Origin: Candidatus Woesearchaeota archaeon
GTDB taxonomy: Archaea > Nanobdellota > Nanobdellia > SCGC-AAA011-G17 > GW2011-AR17
DNA length: 10,115 nt
Assembly: GCA_018302165.1 (NCBI GenBank)
Contig: JAGWAA010000014.1
Span: 1 to 10,115, forward strand
Direction: 5' to 3'
In this document: positions 1-6,417 of the stretch, one piece after another
Layout of the letters: each line of letters begins with the position of its first letter
Position numbering within the stretch: position 1 is the first letter of the stretch
Program-made: the position numbers and the translations under genes
The notes under the pieces: generated by a model
What the model was told of the DNA's origin: nothing
The model's database searches: none
What the model saw: only the letters and a program-made list of their open reading frames with translations

Positions 1-98
1 TCGTCTATGAATCTTATGGTAGGACCCCTCCAAGTTTTCTTTGGAATGTATCCTTAAAATATTTTACAGGTGTTTTAGACAAAGAAAGTAAGAAATGT
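1..98. other. Unassigned window-edge sequence; possible end of a + strand gene
   Basis: The first 54 bases are richer in G+C (22 of 54 by my count) than the endonuclease gene beside them. On the + strand, frame 1 is open from the window edge to a TAA at 55-57 and would encode the last 18 residues of a protein ending FFGMYP. On the - strand another frame is open from a stop at 54-56 to the edge, but it has no start codon in view. A weak hairpin (CCAAG/TTTGG, 5-nt loop) lies at 30-44. A pyrimidine-rich stretch on the - strand at about 79-98, just past the endonuclease stop, could help end that transcript. I cannot tell whether 1-57 is a gene end, part of a structural RNA, or non-coding. Confidence 0.3.
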
Positions 99-1187
99 TT
101 AAAATGAAGACGTTTTTTTAAGCTTTAATAGTAATTTGATTAATTCTTGTGATTTTATGTATGAATTTGAAATTGTTATGTATCTAATATTTTTTATAGT
201 TAGTATTGATTTTAATTTTGGAATTTTCTTAATATAATCTAGAGTAATACTTCTTCTTTTCAAAATACGACTTATATTAGGTTGTGAACAATTTAGTTTT
301 TTTGCAATATTATTTTGGTTTATTTTTAATAATTTTAAACATTCACTTTTGGTATGAATATCTATTTTTGATTTTTGAATTAAATTTATGAATTTAGTTT
401 TCTTTTTTAAAGATGATTCTAAACCTCCTATTAAAAAAAATTTAAGTAGATTATTATAATCTGTAAAATAAACAATTAATGAACTTTTATTTTTAATCTT
501 TATTTTAGAATAAATCCCTTCCTTTTCTAAACATTTTTTTATAAATTTTGCTAGTTCTTTTTCTTTATTTGCATTAAAACAAAAAATTATATTTTCTATT
601 GTTCCATAAATTGAATGTTTGACATGTCCTTCTGCAGCAAATATACCTGATAAGAATGATCTTCTTGCAAAATTATTTTTGAATATATAATTCTTTAGTT
701 TAGAAAATAAATTTAAATAAATTAATTGAAATGCTGCATTATTTACTTGTATAATAATATTTGGTTGTTTAGTTCTATCTTTGTAATAGATTTTTAATTT
801 GTTGGGTTTTATTTTTAAAAAATTGATTAAATTTAATATGAAATTATTATTTGTTTCTTGAGAATTAGGGAGGATAAGATAATAAGATAAATTATTTAGT
901 TTGAATCTTTTTAACCATAATTGAACTTTTTTTATTAATTTAAAATCAGTATTTGAAAAATTAAAATGTGGGTTTGTAATTGAGGGATAATTAAGACCAT
1001 CTCCTTTTGCTAGTCCTAATCCTTCAAAGAATTTTTTGTCTAAATTTAATTTGTTAGGTGTTATTAATTTTACTTTATGAGAACCAGATTTATAACTTAT
1101 TATTAAATTTTTTTTTCTATTTCTTGTGTGAATTTTATTTCCTCTTCGATTATATTTAGGAATTAATGGTTTTAAATCTTTTTTCAT
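99..1187 (-). CDS. LAGLIDADG homing endonuclease with C-terminal helix-turn-helix
   Basis: This 362-aa protein is probably a DNA endonuclease that spreads its own gene. Two LAGLIDADG helices are visible: FFEGLGLAKGDG at residues 53-64, with the acidic residue at D63, and FLSGIFAAEGHV at 178-189, with E186. Both expected catalytic acids are therefore kept, as in single-chain two-motif enzymes. The first 50 residues are strongly basic. Residues about 285-315 (NIAKKLNCSQPNISRILKRR) form a clear helix-turn-helix, likely a DNA-contact module. Start: the ATG at 1187 follows AGGAGGT at 1191-1197, a strong Shine-Dalgarno with a short 3-nt gap. The gene is extremely A+T- and Lys/Asn/Ile-rich compared with topA, which fits horizontal acquisition. 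It faces away from topA and shows no host exon or intein splice residues, so it appears free-standing. A WhiA-like regulatory role is a less likely alternative. Confidence 0.85.
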   Translation of the reverse strand: MKKDLKPLIPKYNRRGNKIHTRNRKKNLIISYKSGSHKVKLITPNKLNLDKKFFEGLGLAKGDGLNYPSITNPHFNFSNTDFKLIKKVQLWLKRFKLNNLSYYLILPNSQETNNNFILNLINFLKIKPNKLKIYYKDRTKQPNIIIQVNNAAFQLIYLNLFSKLKNYIFKNNFARRSFLSGIFAAEGHVKHSIYGTIENIIFCFNANKEKELAKFIKKCLEKEGIYSKIKIKNKSSLIVYFTDYNNLLKFFLIGGLESSLKKKTKFINLIQKSKIDIHTKSECLKLLKINQNNIAKKLNCSQPNISRILKRRSITLDYIKKIPKLKSILTIKNIRYITISNSYIKSQELIKLLLKLKKTSSF

Positions 1188-1190
1188 AGA

Positions 1191-1197
1191 ACCTCCT
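1191..1197 (-). promoter_or_regulatory. Shine-Dalgarno site of the homing endonuclease gene
   Basis: Read on the - strand this is AGGAGGT, 3 nt before the ATG at 1187. It fixes the start. It also contrasts with topA next door, which has no such site and looks leaderless. Confidence 0.7.
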
Positions 1198-1269
1198 ATT
1201 TGGTAGTTAATAATTAGAATATGATTGTTAGGATTTCTTCCTTTATTAATTCTTTGTTTTTTAGATACC

Positions 1270-1278
1270 TTTTTAAAA
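1270..1278 (+). promoter_or_regulatory. TATA-like box of topA
   Basis: TTTTTAAAA is centred about 27 nt before the ATG at 1302, the usual archaeal distance between TATA box and transcription start. Transcription would therefore begin at or next to that ATG, giving a leaderless mRNA. It argues against the upstream in-frame TTG (1293) and ATG (1296) as starts, since both are too close to the box. Confidence 0.5.
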
Positions 1279-1301
1279 GTAATTGAATTTTCTTGATGCT
1301 T

Positions 1302-3431
1302 ATGTCTGAAAAATATACTATGATTTTAGCTGAAAAACCTTCTGCTGCACAAAAGATAGCTGAGGCTTTAGGAGATAAATCTCTAAAAAAATCCATATAT
1401 TTGAAAAAAATTCCTTATTATGAATTAAATTATAATGGAACGGAAATAGTAGTTGTTTGTGCAGTAGGTCATTTATATACAGTTTCTGAAATGGATAAGA
1501 AAGGTTGGAAATATCCTGTTTTTAAAATGGAATGGAAGCCCTCTTATGAAGTATCTAAAAGTTCAGCTTATACAAAACCTTATTTAGATTTAATTCAAAA
1601 GATTTGTAAAAATGCAAAAGAAATTATCCTTGCTACAGATTTAGATATTGAAGGGGAGACTTTAGGTTATAATATAATTCGTTTTGGTTGTGGAAAAAAA
1701 GATGCTTTAAGGATGAAATTTTCAACGACTACTAAGGAAGATTTGAGAGAAGCTTATGATAAAGTTATGAAACATATTGATCATGGACAAGCGGAAGCTG
1801 GAATTACTAGGCATGAATTAGATTGGTTGTTTGGTATTAATCTTTCTCGGGCGTTAACACTTTCTGTAAAGAATGCTACTGGAATGTTTAAGATTTTAAG
1901 TTCTGGGCGTGTACAAGGGCCTGCATTAAAAATATTAGCTTTGAGAGAATTAGAAATTCAAAAATTTATTCCTGTACCTTATTGGGAATTAGCATTAGAT
2001 ACTAAAGAATTAGATGCGTTACATGAACATGGAAAGTTTGATGATAGAAAAGAAGTTGAAAAAATTTATGAGAAATGTAAAGGGCATAAAGCCATTGTTA
2101 AAAAAGTTGATAGGGATAGGTTTAATCAGGATGCGCCACATCCATTTGATTTGACTGCATTACAAGTTGAAGCGTATAAAGTTCTGAGGATACAACCTTC
2201 TGAAACTTTAGAAATTGCCCAATCATTGTATATCAATTCTTATATTTCATATCCGCGTACATCATCTAATCAGTTGCCAGAGAGTATTGGTTATAAAAAA
2301 ATTATGGATAAGCTGAAAGCGCAAGCTCATTACAAATCTTTTTGTGAAGAATTAATGAAGGGGCCTTTGAAACCAAATAATGGGAAGAAGACTGATGAAG
2401 CGCACCCTGCGATTTATCCTACTGGTGAAGTGCCTGAAGATTTAGATGAGAGAGAAAGGAAACTTTATGATTTGATTGTTAAAAGATTTTTAGCTACTTT
2501 TGCTAAAGCTGCTGTTAGAGAAACTGTTAATATTACTATTGATGTAAACAAAGAAAATTTTATTGCTAAAGGTACAAGAACTATTGAAGCAAATTGGCAT
2601 AAATATTATCATCCATATGTAAAACTTCAAGAAGAAGAAATTAATGTTGATGAAAAACAAGAATTGAAAGTGAATTCTTTGGATATTTTGGATAAGCAAA
2701 CTGCGCCGCCTAGACGATATACTCCTGCTTCTATTATCAAAGAACTTGAGAAGAGAAGATTGGGTACCAAAGCTACTAGGTCTGAAATTATTGAAAACTT
2801 GTTTGATAGAAATTATTTGAAGAAAGGGGATTCAATTGAAGTTACTGGTTTAGGATTGAAGGCCATTGAAGTGCTTGATAAATATTGCCCTGATATTTTA
2901 GATGAGAAACTTACTCGTGATTTTGAAAGAGATATGGATAAAATTAGGAAGGGGAAGAGTAATGAAAAAGAAACCTTAGAGCATGCTGAGAAATTCTTAA
3001 CTAAAGTTTTAGGTGAGTTCAAAGAAAAAGAAATTGAAATTGGTAAAGAGTTAGCTGGTTCGTATCAAGAGACTATGAAACTGGATAGTTTTGTTGAGAA
3101 GTGTACTTGTGGTGGTGATTTACAAATTCGTTATACTCCTAAATTCAAAAGTTATTTTATTGCGTGTTCAAAATATCCTGAATGTAAGATTACGCGTTCT
3201 TTGCCTCGAGGATTTTTGGCTAAAGGTACTGGAGGTAAACGATGTGATGCTTGTGGGGCACCAGAAATTCTTTTGATTAAGAAAGGAAAGAGGCCTTGGC
3301 AGTTTTGTATTAATCCTGATTGTCCAAAGAAGGATGAGTATAAGAAAAAAACTGTTAAAAAGAATACTTATGAAGGTGATGATGATTCCAAGCCTTCAGC
3401 TTTTGATCAACCTTTTACTTCGATGCCTTAG
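1302..3431 (+). CDS. topA: DNA topoisomerase I (type IA)
   Basis: A 709-aa type IA topoisomerase, which relaxes negatively supercoiled DNA by cutting one strand through a 5'-phosphotyrosine link. Numbering from the ATG at 1302: the TOPRIM domain begins with LAEKPSAA (E11) and contains the metal-binding ATDLDIEGE (D113, D115, E117). The active-site SYPRTSS carries the catalytic Y317, followed by DEAHPAIYPTG near 365 and the late conserved block RRLGTKATRSEII near 485-497. The C-terminus has two zinc ribbons: CTCGG...ACSKYPEC (about 601-628) and CDACGA...FCINPDCP (about 648-675). Length fits archaeal enzymes. The frame is also open to a TTG at 1293 and an ATG at 1296, but MSEKYTMILAEKPS at 1302 matches the family's N-terminus and the TATA spacing. 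The TAG stop overlaps the stop of the convergent gene by 4 nt. Confidence 0.96.
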   Translation: MSEKYTMILAEKPSAAQKIAEALGDKSLKKSIYLKKIPYYELNYNGTEIVVVCAVGHLYTVSEMDKKGWKYPVFKMEWKPSYEVSKSSAYTKPYLDLIQKICKNAKEIILATDLDIEGETLGYNIIRFGCGKKDALRMKFSTTTKEDLREAYDKVMKHIDHGQAEAGITRHELDWLFGINLSRALTLSVKNATGMFKILSSGRVQGPALKILALRELEIQKFIPVPYWELALDTKELDALHEHGKFDDRKEVEKIYEKCKGHKAIVKKVDRDRFNQDAPHPFDLTALQVEAYKVLRIQPSETLEIAQSLYINSYISYPRTSSNQLPESIGYKKIMDKLKAQAHYKSFCEELMKGPLKPNNGKKTDEAHPAIYPTGEVPEDLDERERKLYDLIVKRFLATFAKAAVRETVNITIDVNKENFIAKGTRTIEANWHKYYHPYVKLQEEEINVDEKQELKVNSLDILDKQTAPPRRYTPASIIKELEKRRLGTKATRSEIIENLFDRNYLKKGDSIEVTGLGLKAIEVLDKYCPDILDEKLTRDFERDMDKIRKGKSNEKETLEHAEKFLTKVLGEFKEKEIEIGKELAGSYQETMKLDSFVEKCTCGGDLQIRYTPKFKSYFIACSKYPECKITRSLPRGFLAKGTGGKRCDACGAPEILLIKKGKRPWQFCINPDCPKKDEYKKKTVKKNTYEGDDDSKPSAFDQPFTSMP

Positions 3432-4132
3432 TATTTTGTATATGTAGCTCCCAAATTGAGCAATTCTTTTCCGGTTTCATTTAATGCAGCTGTTTCTAAA
3501 AATACATGACTTGAGGTTAAACCATCAATTTCATCAAGTGCAGCTCTACAAATATTGTCTTCACATCTTCTTGGAATAAATCCGATTAAATAAGTTGAAT
3601 CTTTATCAAATTCTGGGTCTTCAAAAATTGCATGATATTCTCTTGCACATTGATTTGAAATATCTGGTCTTTGTGTTCTTAATATTTTTTCTGAGAAATA
3701 TAAACAATCTTCTCTTCCTTTCTTTTTTTGATTTTGGCGTATAACATTTGCTTCGGTAAATCCATGAGATTCCATGATTGTATGAAACTCTGGAACTAAT
3801 TCTGCTGAAGAACCACTTCTTTTTCTATAAAGGTCTCTTCTTAATTTAGAAAGTGAATAGCTGCTTAATTGACTTATTTCTTCATATGTATGATCATCTA
3901 CTACAAACATAAATTTTATAGTTTTATTATTTTTTACTCTTTCGCCAACCTTACAGGCTAATTCTAAAGTATAAGGTGAAAATGGTCCCCATTGATTTAT
4001 TGCTTCTATTGCTGCTTCTGGTGTATAAATTATTGGGAAATGACCTGCTAAAAATAATACTTGTTTTCTTTTGCTCTTATGGATATCACTAACTAAACTT
4101 TTGATTAATGACTCTTCTGTTAATATTCCCAT
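3428..4132 (-). CDS. Conserved-looking hypothetical protein, 234 aa
   Basis: I do not recognise this protein. It is a soluble, mixed-charge protein without signal peptide or membrane helix. Visible features are a hydrophobic strand followed by a turn, QVLFLAGHFPIIYTP (24-38), a second strand ending in acids and His, FMFVVDDHTYEE (74-85), a basic segment KLRRDLYRKRSGSS (96-109), and a C-terminal cysteine pair CEDNIC (190-195) with further cysteines at 60, 143 and 162. The strand-then-DDH pattern suggests an alpha/beta nucleotide- or metal-binding fold, but no family motif is complete. The ATG at 4132 lacks a Shine-Dalgarno and lies about 27 nt from a TATA box, so it is probably leaderless with its own promoter, although radB ends only 30 nt upstream. 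Balanced composition and a sensible start make it a real gene. Confidence 0.85.
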   Translation of the reverse strand: MGILTEESLIKSLVSDIHKSKRKQVLFLAGHFPIIYTPEAAIEAINQWGPFSPYTLELACKVGERVKNNKTIKFMFVVDDHTYEEISQLSSYSLSKLRRDLYRKRSGSSAELVPEFHTIMESHGFTEANVIRQNQKKKGREDCLYFSEKILRTQRPDISNQCAREYHAIFEDPEFDKDSTYLIGFIPRRCEDNICRAALDEIDGLTSSHVFLETAALNETGKELLNLGATYTKY

Positions 4133-4154
4133 ATTTTTTTCGTTTAACTAATAC

Positions 4155-4162
4155 TATATAAA
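4155..4162 (-). promoter_or_regulatory. TATA box of the 234-aa hypothetical gene
   Basis: Read on the - strand this is TTTATATA, centred about 27 nt before the ATG at 4132 and starting right at the radB stop codon. The position predicts transcription starting at the ATG. This gene may therefore be transcribed separately from radB despite the 30-nt gap. Confidence 0.6.
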
Positions 4163-4717
4163 TTATACGGTTAGGCCTTCGTTTGTTATAATGTAAGGAA
4201 TTTCTAAATCTGTTTGTTCTATCGTTAGAATTTTATTTTTAAGTTTGATTGTATATTTAGAAAAGTGTTTGAATAGTTCTTGTGCAATAGGATGAATATT
4301 TCCTTCCATATCTGTATATATCTGCGAAGTTAATATTATTGGTATTTCTAAGTCTCTAAGCATTTGGAACATTTTGATTGTTGCTGGTTTAATATTTATT
4401 TTTTCTTGGATTTTTCGTCTGTGAAAGTGTGTGAATGAGTCTACTATAACTAATGAAATATTTTTTGTATCTTTGAGATTTCTTATTGCTTTGAATTGTT
4501 CTGAATAACGTTTTGCTCGGATTACTATGATTTTATCTAAGTCTATATTTGGGTCTATTTGTTTTAAACGATCTAGGTTAAATGAGTTTTCTGTATCAAT
4601 GTAAATTATTTTTCCTTTTGTTTTTGTTATTAGTTGTAAACAGATTGTAGTTTTACCTGAAGCTGGTGGACCATAAATTAGGGTAATATTTTTTGGGAAA
4701 TTAAGTTGTTTGAGCAT
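4163..4717 (-). CDS. radB: RadB-like RecA-superfamily ATPase (short form)
   Basis: RadB is an archaeal RadA/Rad51 paralogue thought to assist recombination and repair. Here 184 aa contain the Walker A motif GPPASGKT (16-23), a strand ending in acid (IIYIDTENSF, 37-46), Walker B SLVIVDSF (88-95, D93) and the sensor-like ILTSQIYTD (128-136), close to the ILTNQVYTD type seen in RadB. There is no N-terminal HhH domain, as expected for RadB rather than RadA. The usual start of the family, a segment with a GLDELLGGG-like motif before Walker A, is missing: only 15 residues precede GPP. Typical members are about 220-230 aa. The start at 4717 agrees with a TATA box 24 nt upstream, so the short N-terminus seems genuine. 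A generic KaiC/RadA-like ATPase is the alternative. Confidence 0.82.
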   Translation of the reverse strand: MLKQLNFPKNITLIYGPPASGKTTICLQLITKTKGKIIYIDTENSFNLDRLKQIDPNIDLDKIIVIRAKRYSEQFKAIRNLKDTKNISLVIVDSFTHFHRRKIQEKINIKPATIKMFQMLRDLEIPIILTSQIYTDMEGNIHPIAQELFKHFSKYTIKLKNKILTIEQTDLEIPYIITNEGLTV

Positions 4718-4736
4718 GATTAATTGTTATTTATTC

Positions 4737-4745
4737 TATTTATAA
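4737..4745 (-). promoter_or_regulatory. TATA box of the radB-like gene
   Basis: Read on the - strand this is TTATAAATA, centred about 24 nt before the ATG at 4717. There is no Shine-Dalgarno, so the transcript is probably leaderless. It supports the short N-terminus of the predicted protein. Confidence 0.55.
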
Positions 4746-4826
4746 GAATTATTGGGCTGTTTTTGAAAATTTTTCATAAGGTTTATTATTGTTGATTTTG
4801 AAAAGAATTCATTTGGTGTAATTTTT

Positions 4827-4849
4827 AATTAAAATAAAAAATAAAATAA
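4827..4849 (-). terminator. T-rich terminator after the thioredoxin-fold gene
   Basis: Immediately after the stop codon, the - strand is an almost unbroken run of T with scattered A (complement of 4831-4849) and no stem. Archaeal RNA polymerase commonly terminates at such U-rich tracts. The rest of the 132-nt gap to radB contains nothing else I can recognise apart from the radB TATA box. Confidence 0.5.
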
Positions 4850-5671
4850 TTATACTACACAACCAGCAGCCGTTGCTGAACCTCCTTGAGTCTCAAATCC
4901 GAAACCTGGTGCAGGAGTGCCAAATGAACTCATATCTGTGTCACATTCTGATGGAGCAGTTGTGAAAGTCCCACAAATTGTATTAAGAAGGCTTGTTGCA
5001 TCTCTTCCAGAGTTTACTTGTTCTCCATTTATTACTAATGTTGGTGAACCTCTAATTCCATATTTTTGATTTTCAACATTATGTATCATAAATGAGGGAA
5101 ATCTTCCATTATACCAAGAGGACTCATCTTCTAGATTTTTTGTGATATCAAATTCTTTGTCTGTTTCTTCTTCACAATCTTTTAGGTCTGTTTCACTGAG
5201 TCCAGCTGCATTAAGTGCATCTTCATAATTGTTATCTTCTAAAAATTTACTTAGATAAGTTAGGTATTTTTCTTTGTAATCTTTTTGTATGCAGTATTCT
5301 CTCAAATTTTCTTCTACTTCTCCTACTGAAGGATGCATTGCATAATTGACAAATTTGATTTCAAAATCTATATTATCTTCTAAAGCTTTTACTACTGGTA
5401 TGATTCCTTTTTCTATTTGTGTTCCATAAGGACAGTAGGACATTACAAATAATTCTACATTAGGTTTGTCTGTTTTTGTAATCTCTTGGGATGGTGTTTG
5501 TTCTGGTGTAGAGTCAGCAACTACGTTTCCAGTTATGCTTTCATCTGTTCCAAATCTAAATCCGCTTGTAATTACTGCTGCTATTAACAATATAGCTAAT
5601 ACTCCTGTTGATATTTGCCATATCTTTAATTTATTTGTTTTATTCTTTGATAAGTATTCGTTTTCTTCCAT
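4850..5671 (-). CDS. Membrane-anchored DsbA/thioredoxin-fold thiol protein
   Basis: A 273-aa extracytoplasmic protein of the thioredoxin superfamily, probably handling cysteine redox chemistry outside the membrane. One membrane helix (about 17-37) follows a short charged N-terminus, so the rest should face outward. A Thr/Pro/Glu-rich linker (42-70) leads to the fold: strand VELFVMSYCPYG with the active-site Cys at C80, a DsbA-like helical insertion (about 115-190), and the cis-proline loop GIRGSPTLVINGE (P210). The usual CxxC is CPYG, so the second active-site cysteine is absent. Other cysteines are C127, C166, C233, C243 and C271 in a Gly/Ala-rich tail ending GCVV. GAGG lies 5 nt before the ATG, a usable Shine-Dalgarno. 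An inverted repeat precedes the gene. Oxidase, reductase or metallochaperone roles cannot be separated from sequence. Confidence 0.85.
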   Translation of the reverse strand: MEENEYLSKNKTNKLKIWQISTGVLAILLIAAVITSGFRFGTDESITGNVVADSTPEQTPSQEITKTDKPNVELFVMSYCPYGTQIEKGIIPVVKALEDNIDFEIKFVNYAMHPSVGEVEENLREYCIQKDYKEKYLTYLSKFLEDNNYEDALNAAGLSETDLKDCEEETDKEFDITKNLEDESSWYNGRFPSFMIHNVENQKYGIRGSPTLVINGEQVNSGRDATSLLNTICGTFTTAPSECDTDMSSFGTPAPGFGFETQGGSATAAGCVV

Positions 5672-5732
5672 TTTTGCCTCACTTTTAAATTTTTTATTTC
5701 TAAAGTTGTTTGTTTATTAATAATCTAGCCCT

Positions 5733-5788
5733 TAAACCGTTGATAAAAATAAGGCTTAAAATCCAGAATTTAGGCTTTAGACGGTTTA
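5733..5788. repeat. Inverted repeat between the winged-helix and thioredoxin-fold genes
   Basis: TAAACCGT (5733-5740) is matched by its exact reverse complement ACGGTTTA (5781-5788), 40 nt apart. The right arm covers the stop codon of the winged-helix gene, and the left arm lies about 60 nt upstream of the thioredoxin-fold start. Between the arms are two imperfect direct copies of AAGGCTTAAA/TAGGCTTTAG (5751-5760 and 5771-5780). It could be an operator for the downstream gene or a weak RNA hairpin separating the two genes. Eight base pairs across 40 nt could also arise by chance, although the CCG core is rare in this AT-rich sequence. Confidence 0.4.
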
Positions 5789-6325
5789 TCTCTCATTATC
5801 AGTTTCATTAAGATTGACTTTTAGATATACTTGATTAGTTTTACCCTTTTTTTCTCTTTTTACAAGCCCTTTTTGTTCAAGCATACCAACAATAATACTT
5901 AATTTGGATTTATGCATGTTTGTTCTTAATCCTAATGTATGCTGTGTGATTCCATCTTGATCTTTTACTGCTGTAAGTATGTTCTTTTCATCTTCATTCA
6001 AGCCTAATAGTATAAGATTGAATTTTTCACTGCTTGATTTTATATTTGAGTCTTTTTTTATTTTATTGATTAACGTTTGATGAGACTTTTCAAAAAAGAA
6101 TAAATAAATGCCTAAACTTAATGTGCTGAATATAACTGCTATGCTACCATATATAAAATATGAAGGTTCATTACCTGTGCATATATCTTTACAAATGTTT
6201 GTACATGAATTGGTTATAGATGAATTAGCTTGTAAATTTTTTAATTGATTTCCAATTCCATAAACAAATATGATTAGAAGTATACTAATTCCAATAATTA
6301 TTAAACCTAATTTTTTATTGTCCAT
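5786..6325 (-). CDS. Two-TM protein with cytoplasmic winged-helix domain; putative membrane-bound regulator
   Basis: A 179-aa protein, probably a one-component membrane regulator. Helix 1 (about 5-25) and helix 2 (about 57-78) flank an outer loop holding SCTNICKDICTG, a C-x3-C-x3-C cluster (C41, C45, C49). Residues 79-110 are a charged linker and 111-170 a MarR-like winged helix: EDEKNILTAVKDQDGITQ, a recognition-helix region around NMHKSKLSIIVGMLEQKG, and a basic wing KREKKGKTNQVYL. The frame is open to an ATG at 6376, but I choose 6325: it gives the charged MDNKK start before helix 1, and a TATA box lies inside the longer version. If both helices span the membrane, the cysteines face outward and the HTH faces the cytoplasm. 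What the cysteines bind (copper, another metal, or each other) is unknown. Confidence 0.8.
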   Translation of the reverse strand: MDNKKLGLIIIGISILLIIFVYGIGNQLKNLQANSSITNSCTNICKDICTGNEPSYFIYGSIAVIFSTLSLGIYLFFFEKSHQTLINKIKKDSNIKSSSEKFNLILLGLNEDEKNILTAVKDQDGITQHTLGLRTNMHKSKLSIIVGMLEQKGLVKREKKGKTNQVYLKVNLNETDNER

Positions 6326-6338
6326 TGATTTATATTTT

Positions 6339-6354
6339 ATCAAAATCTTTTGAT
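6339..6354. promoter_or_regulatory. Palindromic possible operator at the winged-helix promoter
   Basis: ATCAAAA and TTTTGAT form a perfect 7-bp inverted repeat around a TC spacer. It lies between the TATA box (6353-6360) and the ATG (6325) of the winged-helix gene, overlapping the TATA edge, where a dimeric winged-helix repressor would block transcription. Autoregulation is an inference. Short A/T palindromes are common in such DNA. Confidence 0.4.
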
Positions 6355-6360
6355 TTATAA
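6353..6360 (-). promoter_or_regulatory. TATA box of the winged-helix gene
   Basis: Read on the - strand this is TTATAAAT, centred about 31 nt before the ATG at 6325, allowing a leader of only a few bases. It lies inside the longer open frame that begins at 6376, which is the main argument for the shorter protein. Confidence 0.5.
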
Positions 6361-6387
6361 GTTTTCTGACTATCAAAGATAATATCT

Positions 6388-6396
6388 TTTTAAATA
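6388..6396 (+). promoter_or_regulatory. TATA box of the metallo-beta-lactamase-fold gene
   Basis: TTTTAAATA is centred about 26 nt before the ATG at 6418, which lacks a Shine-Dalgarno, so the mRNA is likely leaderless. It lies about 30 nt from the opposing TATA box of the winged-helix gene, so both promoters share a 92-nt gap. Confidence 0.5.
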
Positions 6397-6417
6397 CTTA
6401 AAATCTATTTAATAATT

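Noticed and set aside
1293..1301. TTG (1293) or ATG (1296) as the topA start
   Set aside because: Both are in frame, but the TATA-like box at 1270-1278 is too close, and the family N-terminus matches the ATG at 1302.
99..1302. The LAGLIDADG gene as part of an intein or of an intron in rRNA or topA
   Set aside because: It is on the opposite strand to topA, starts with its own Shine-Dalgarno and ATG, and no Cys/Ser start, terminal His-Asn, or rRNA-like exon is seen upstream on its strand.
4718..4849. Small RNA or short gene in the radB/thioredoxin-fold gap
   Set aside because: The gap is A/T-rich with no stable stem, no G+C-rich island and no convincing frame; it is explained by a T-rich terminator and the radB promoter.
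5466..5720. + strand frame across the thioredoxin-fold gene start
   Set aside because: It is the complement of the signal-anchor and linker codons of the real gene, without a Shine-Dalgarno or TATA box.
6326..6376. ATG at 6376 as the start of the winged-helix protein
   Set aside because: The extra 17 residues contain the likely TATA box and the palindrome, while the ATG at 6325 gives a normal charged start before the first membrane helix.
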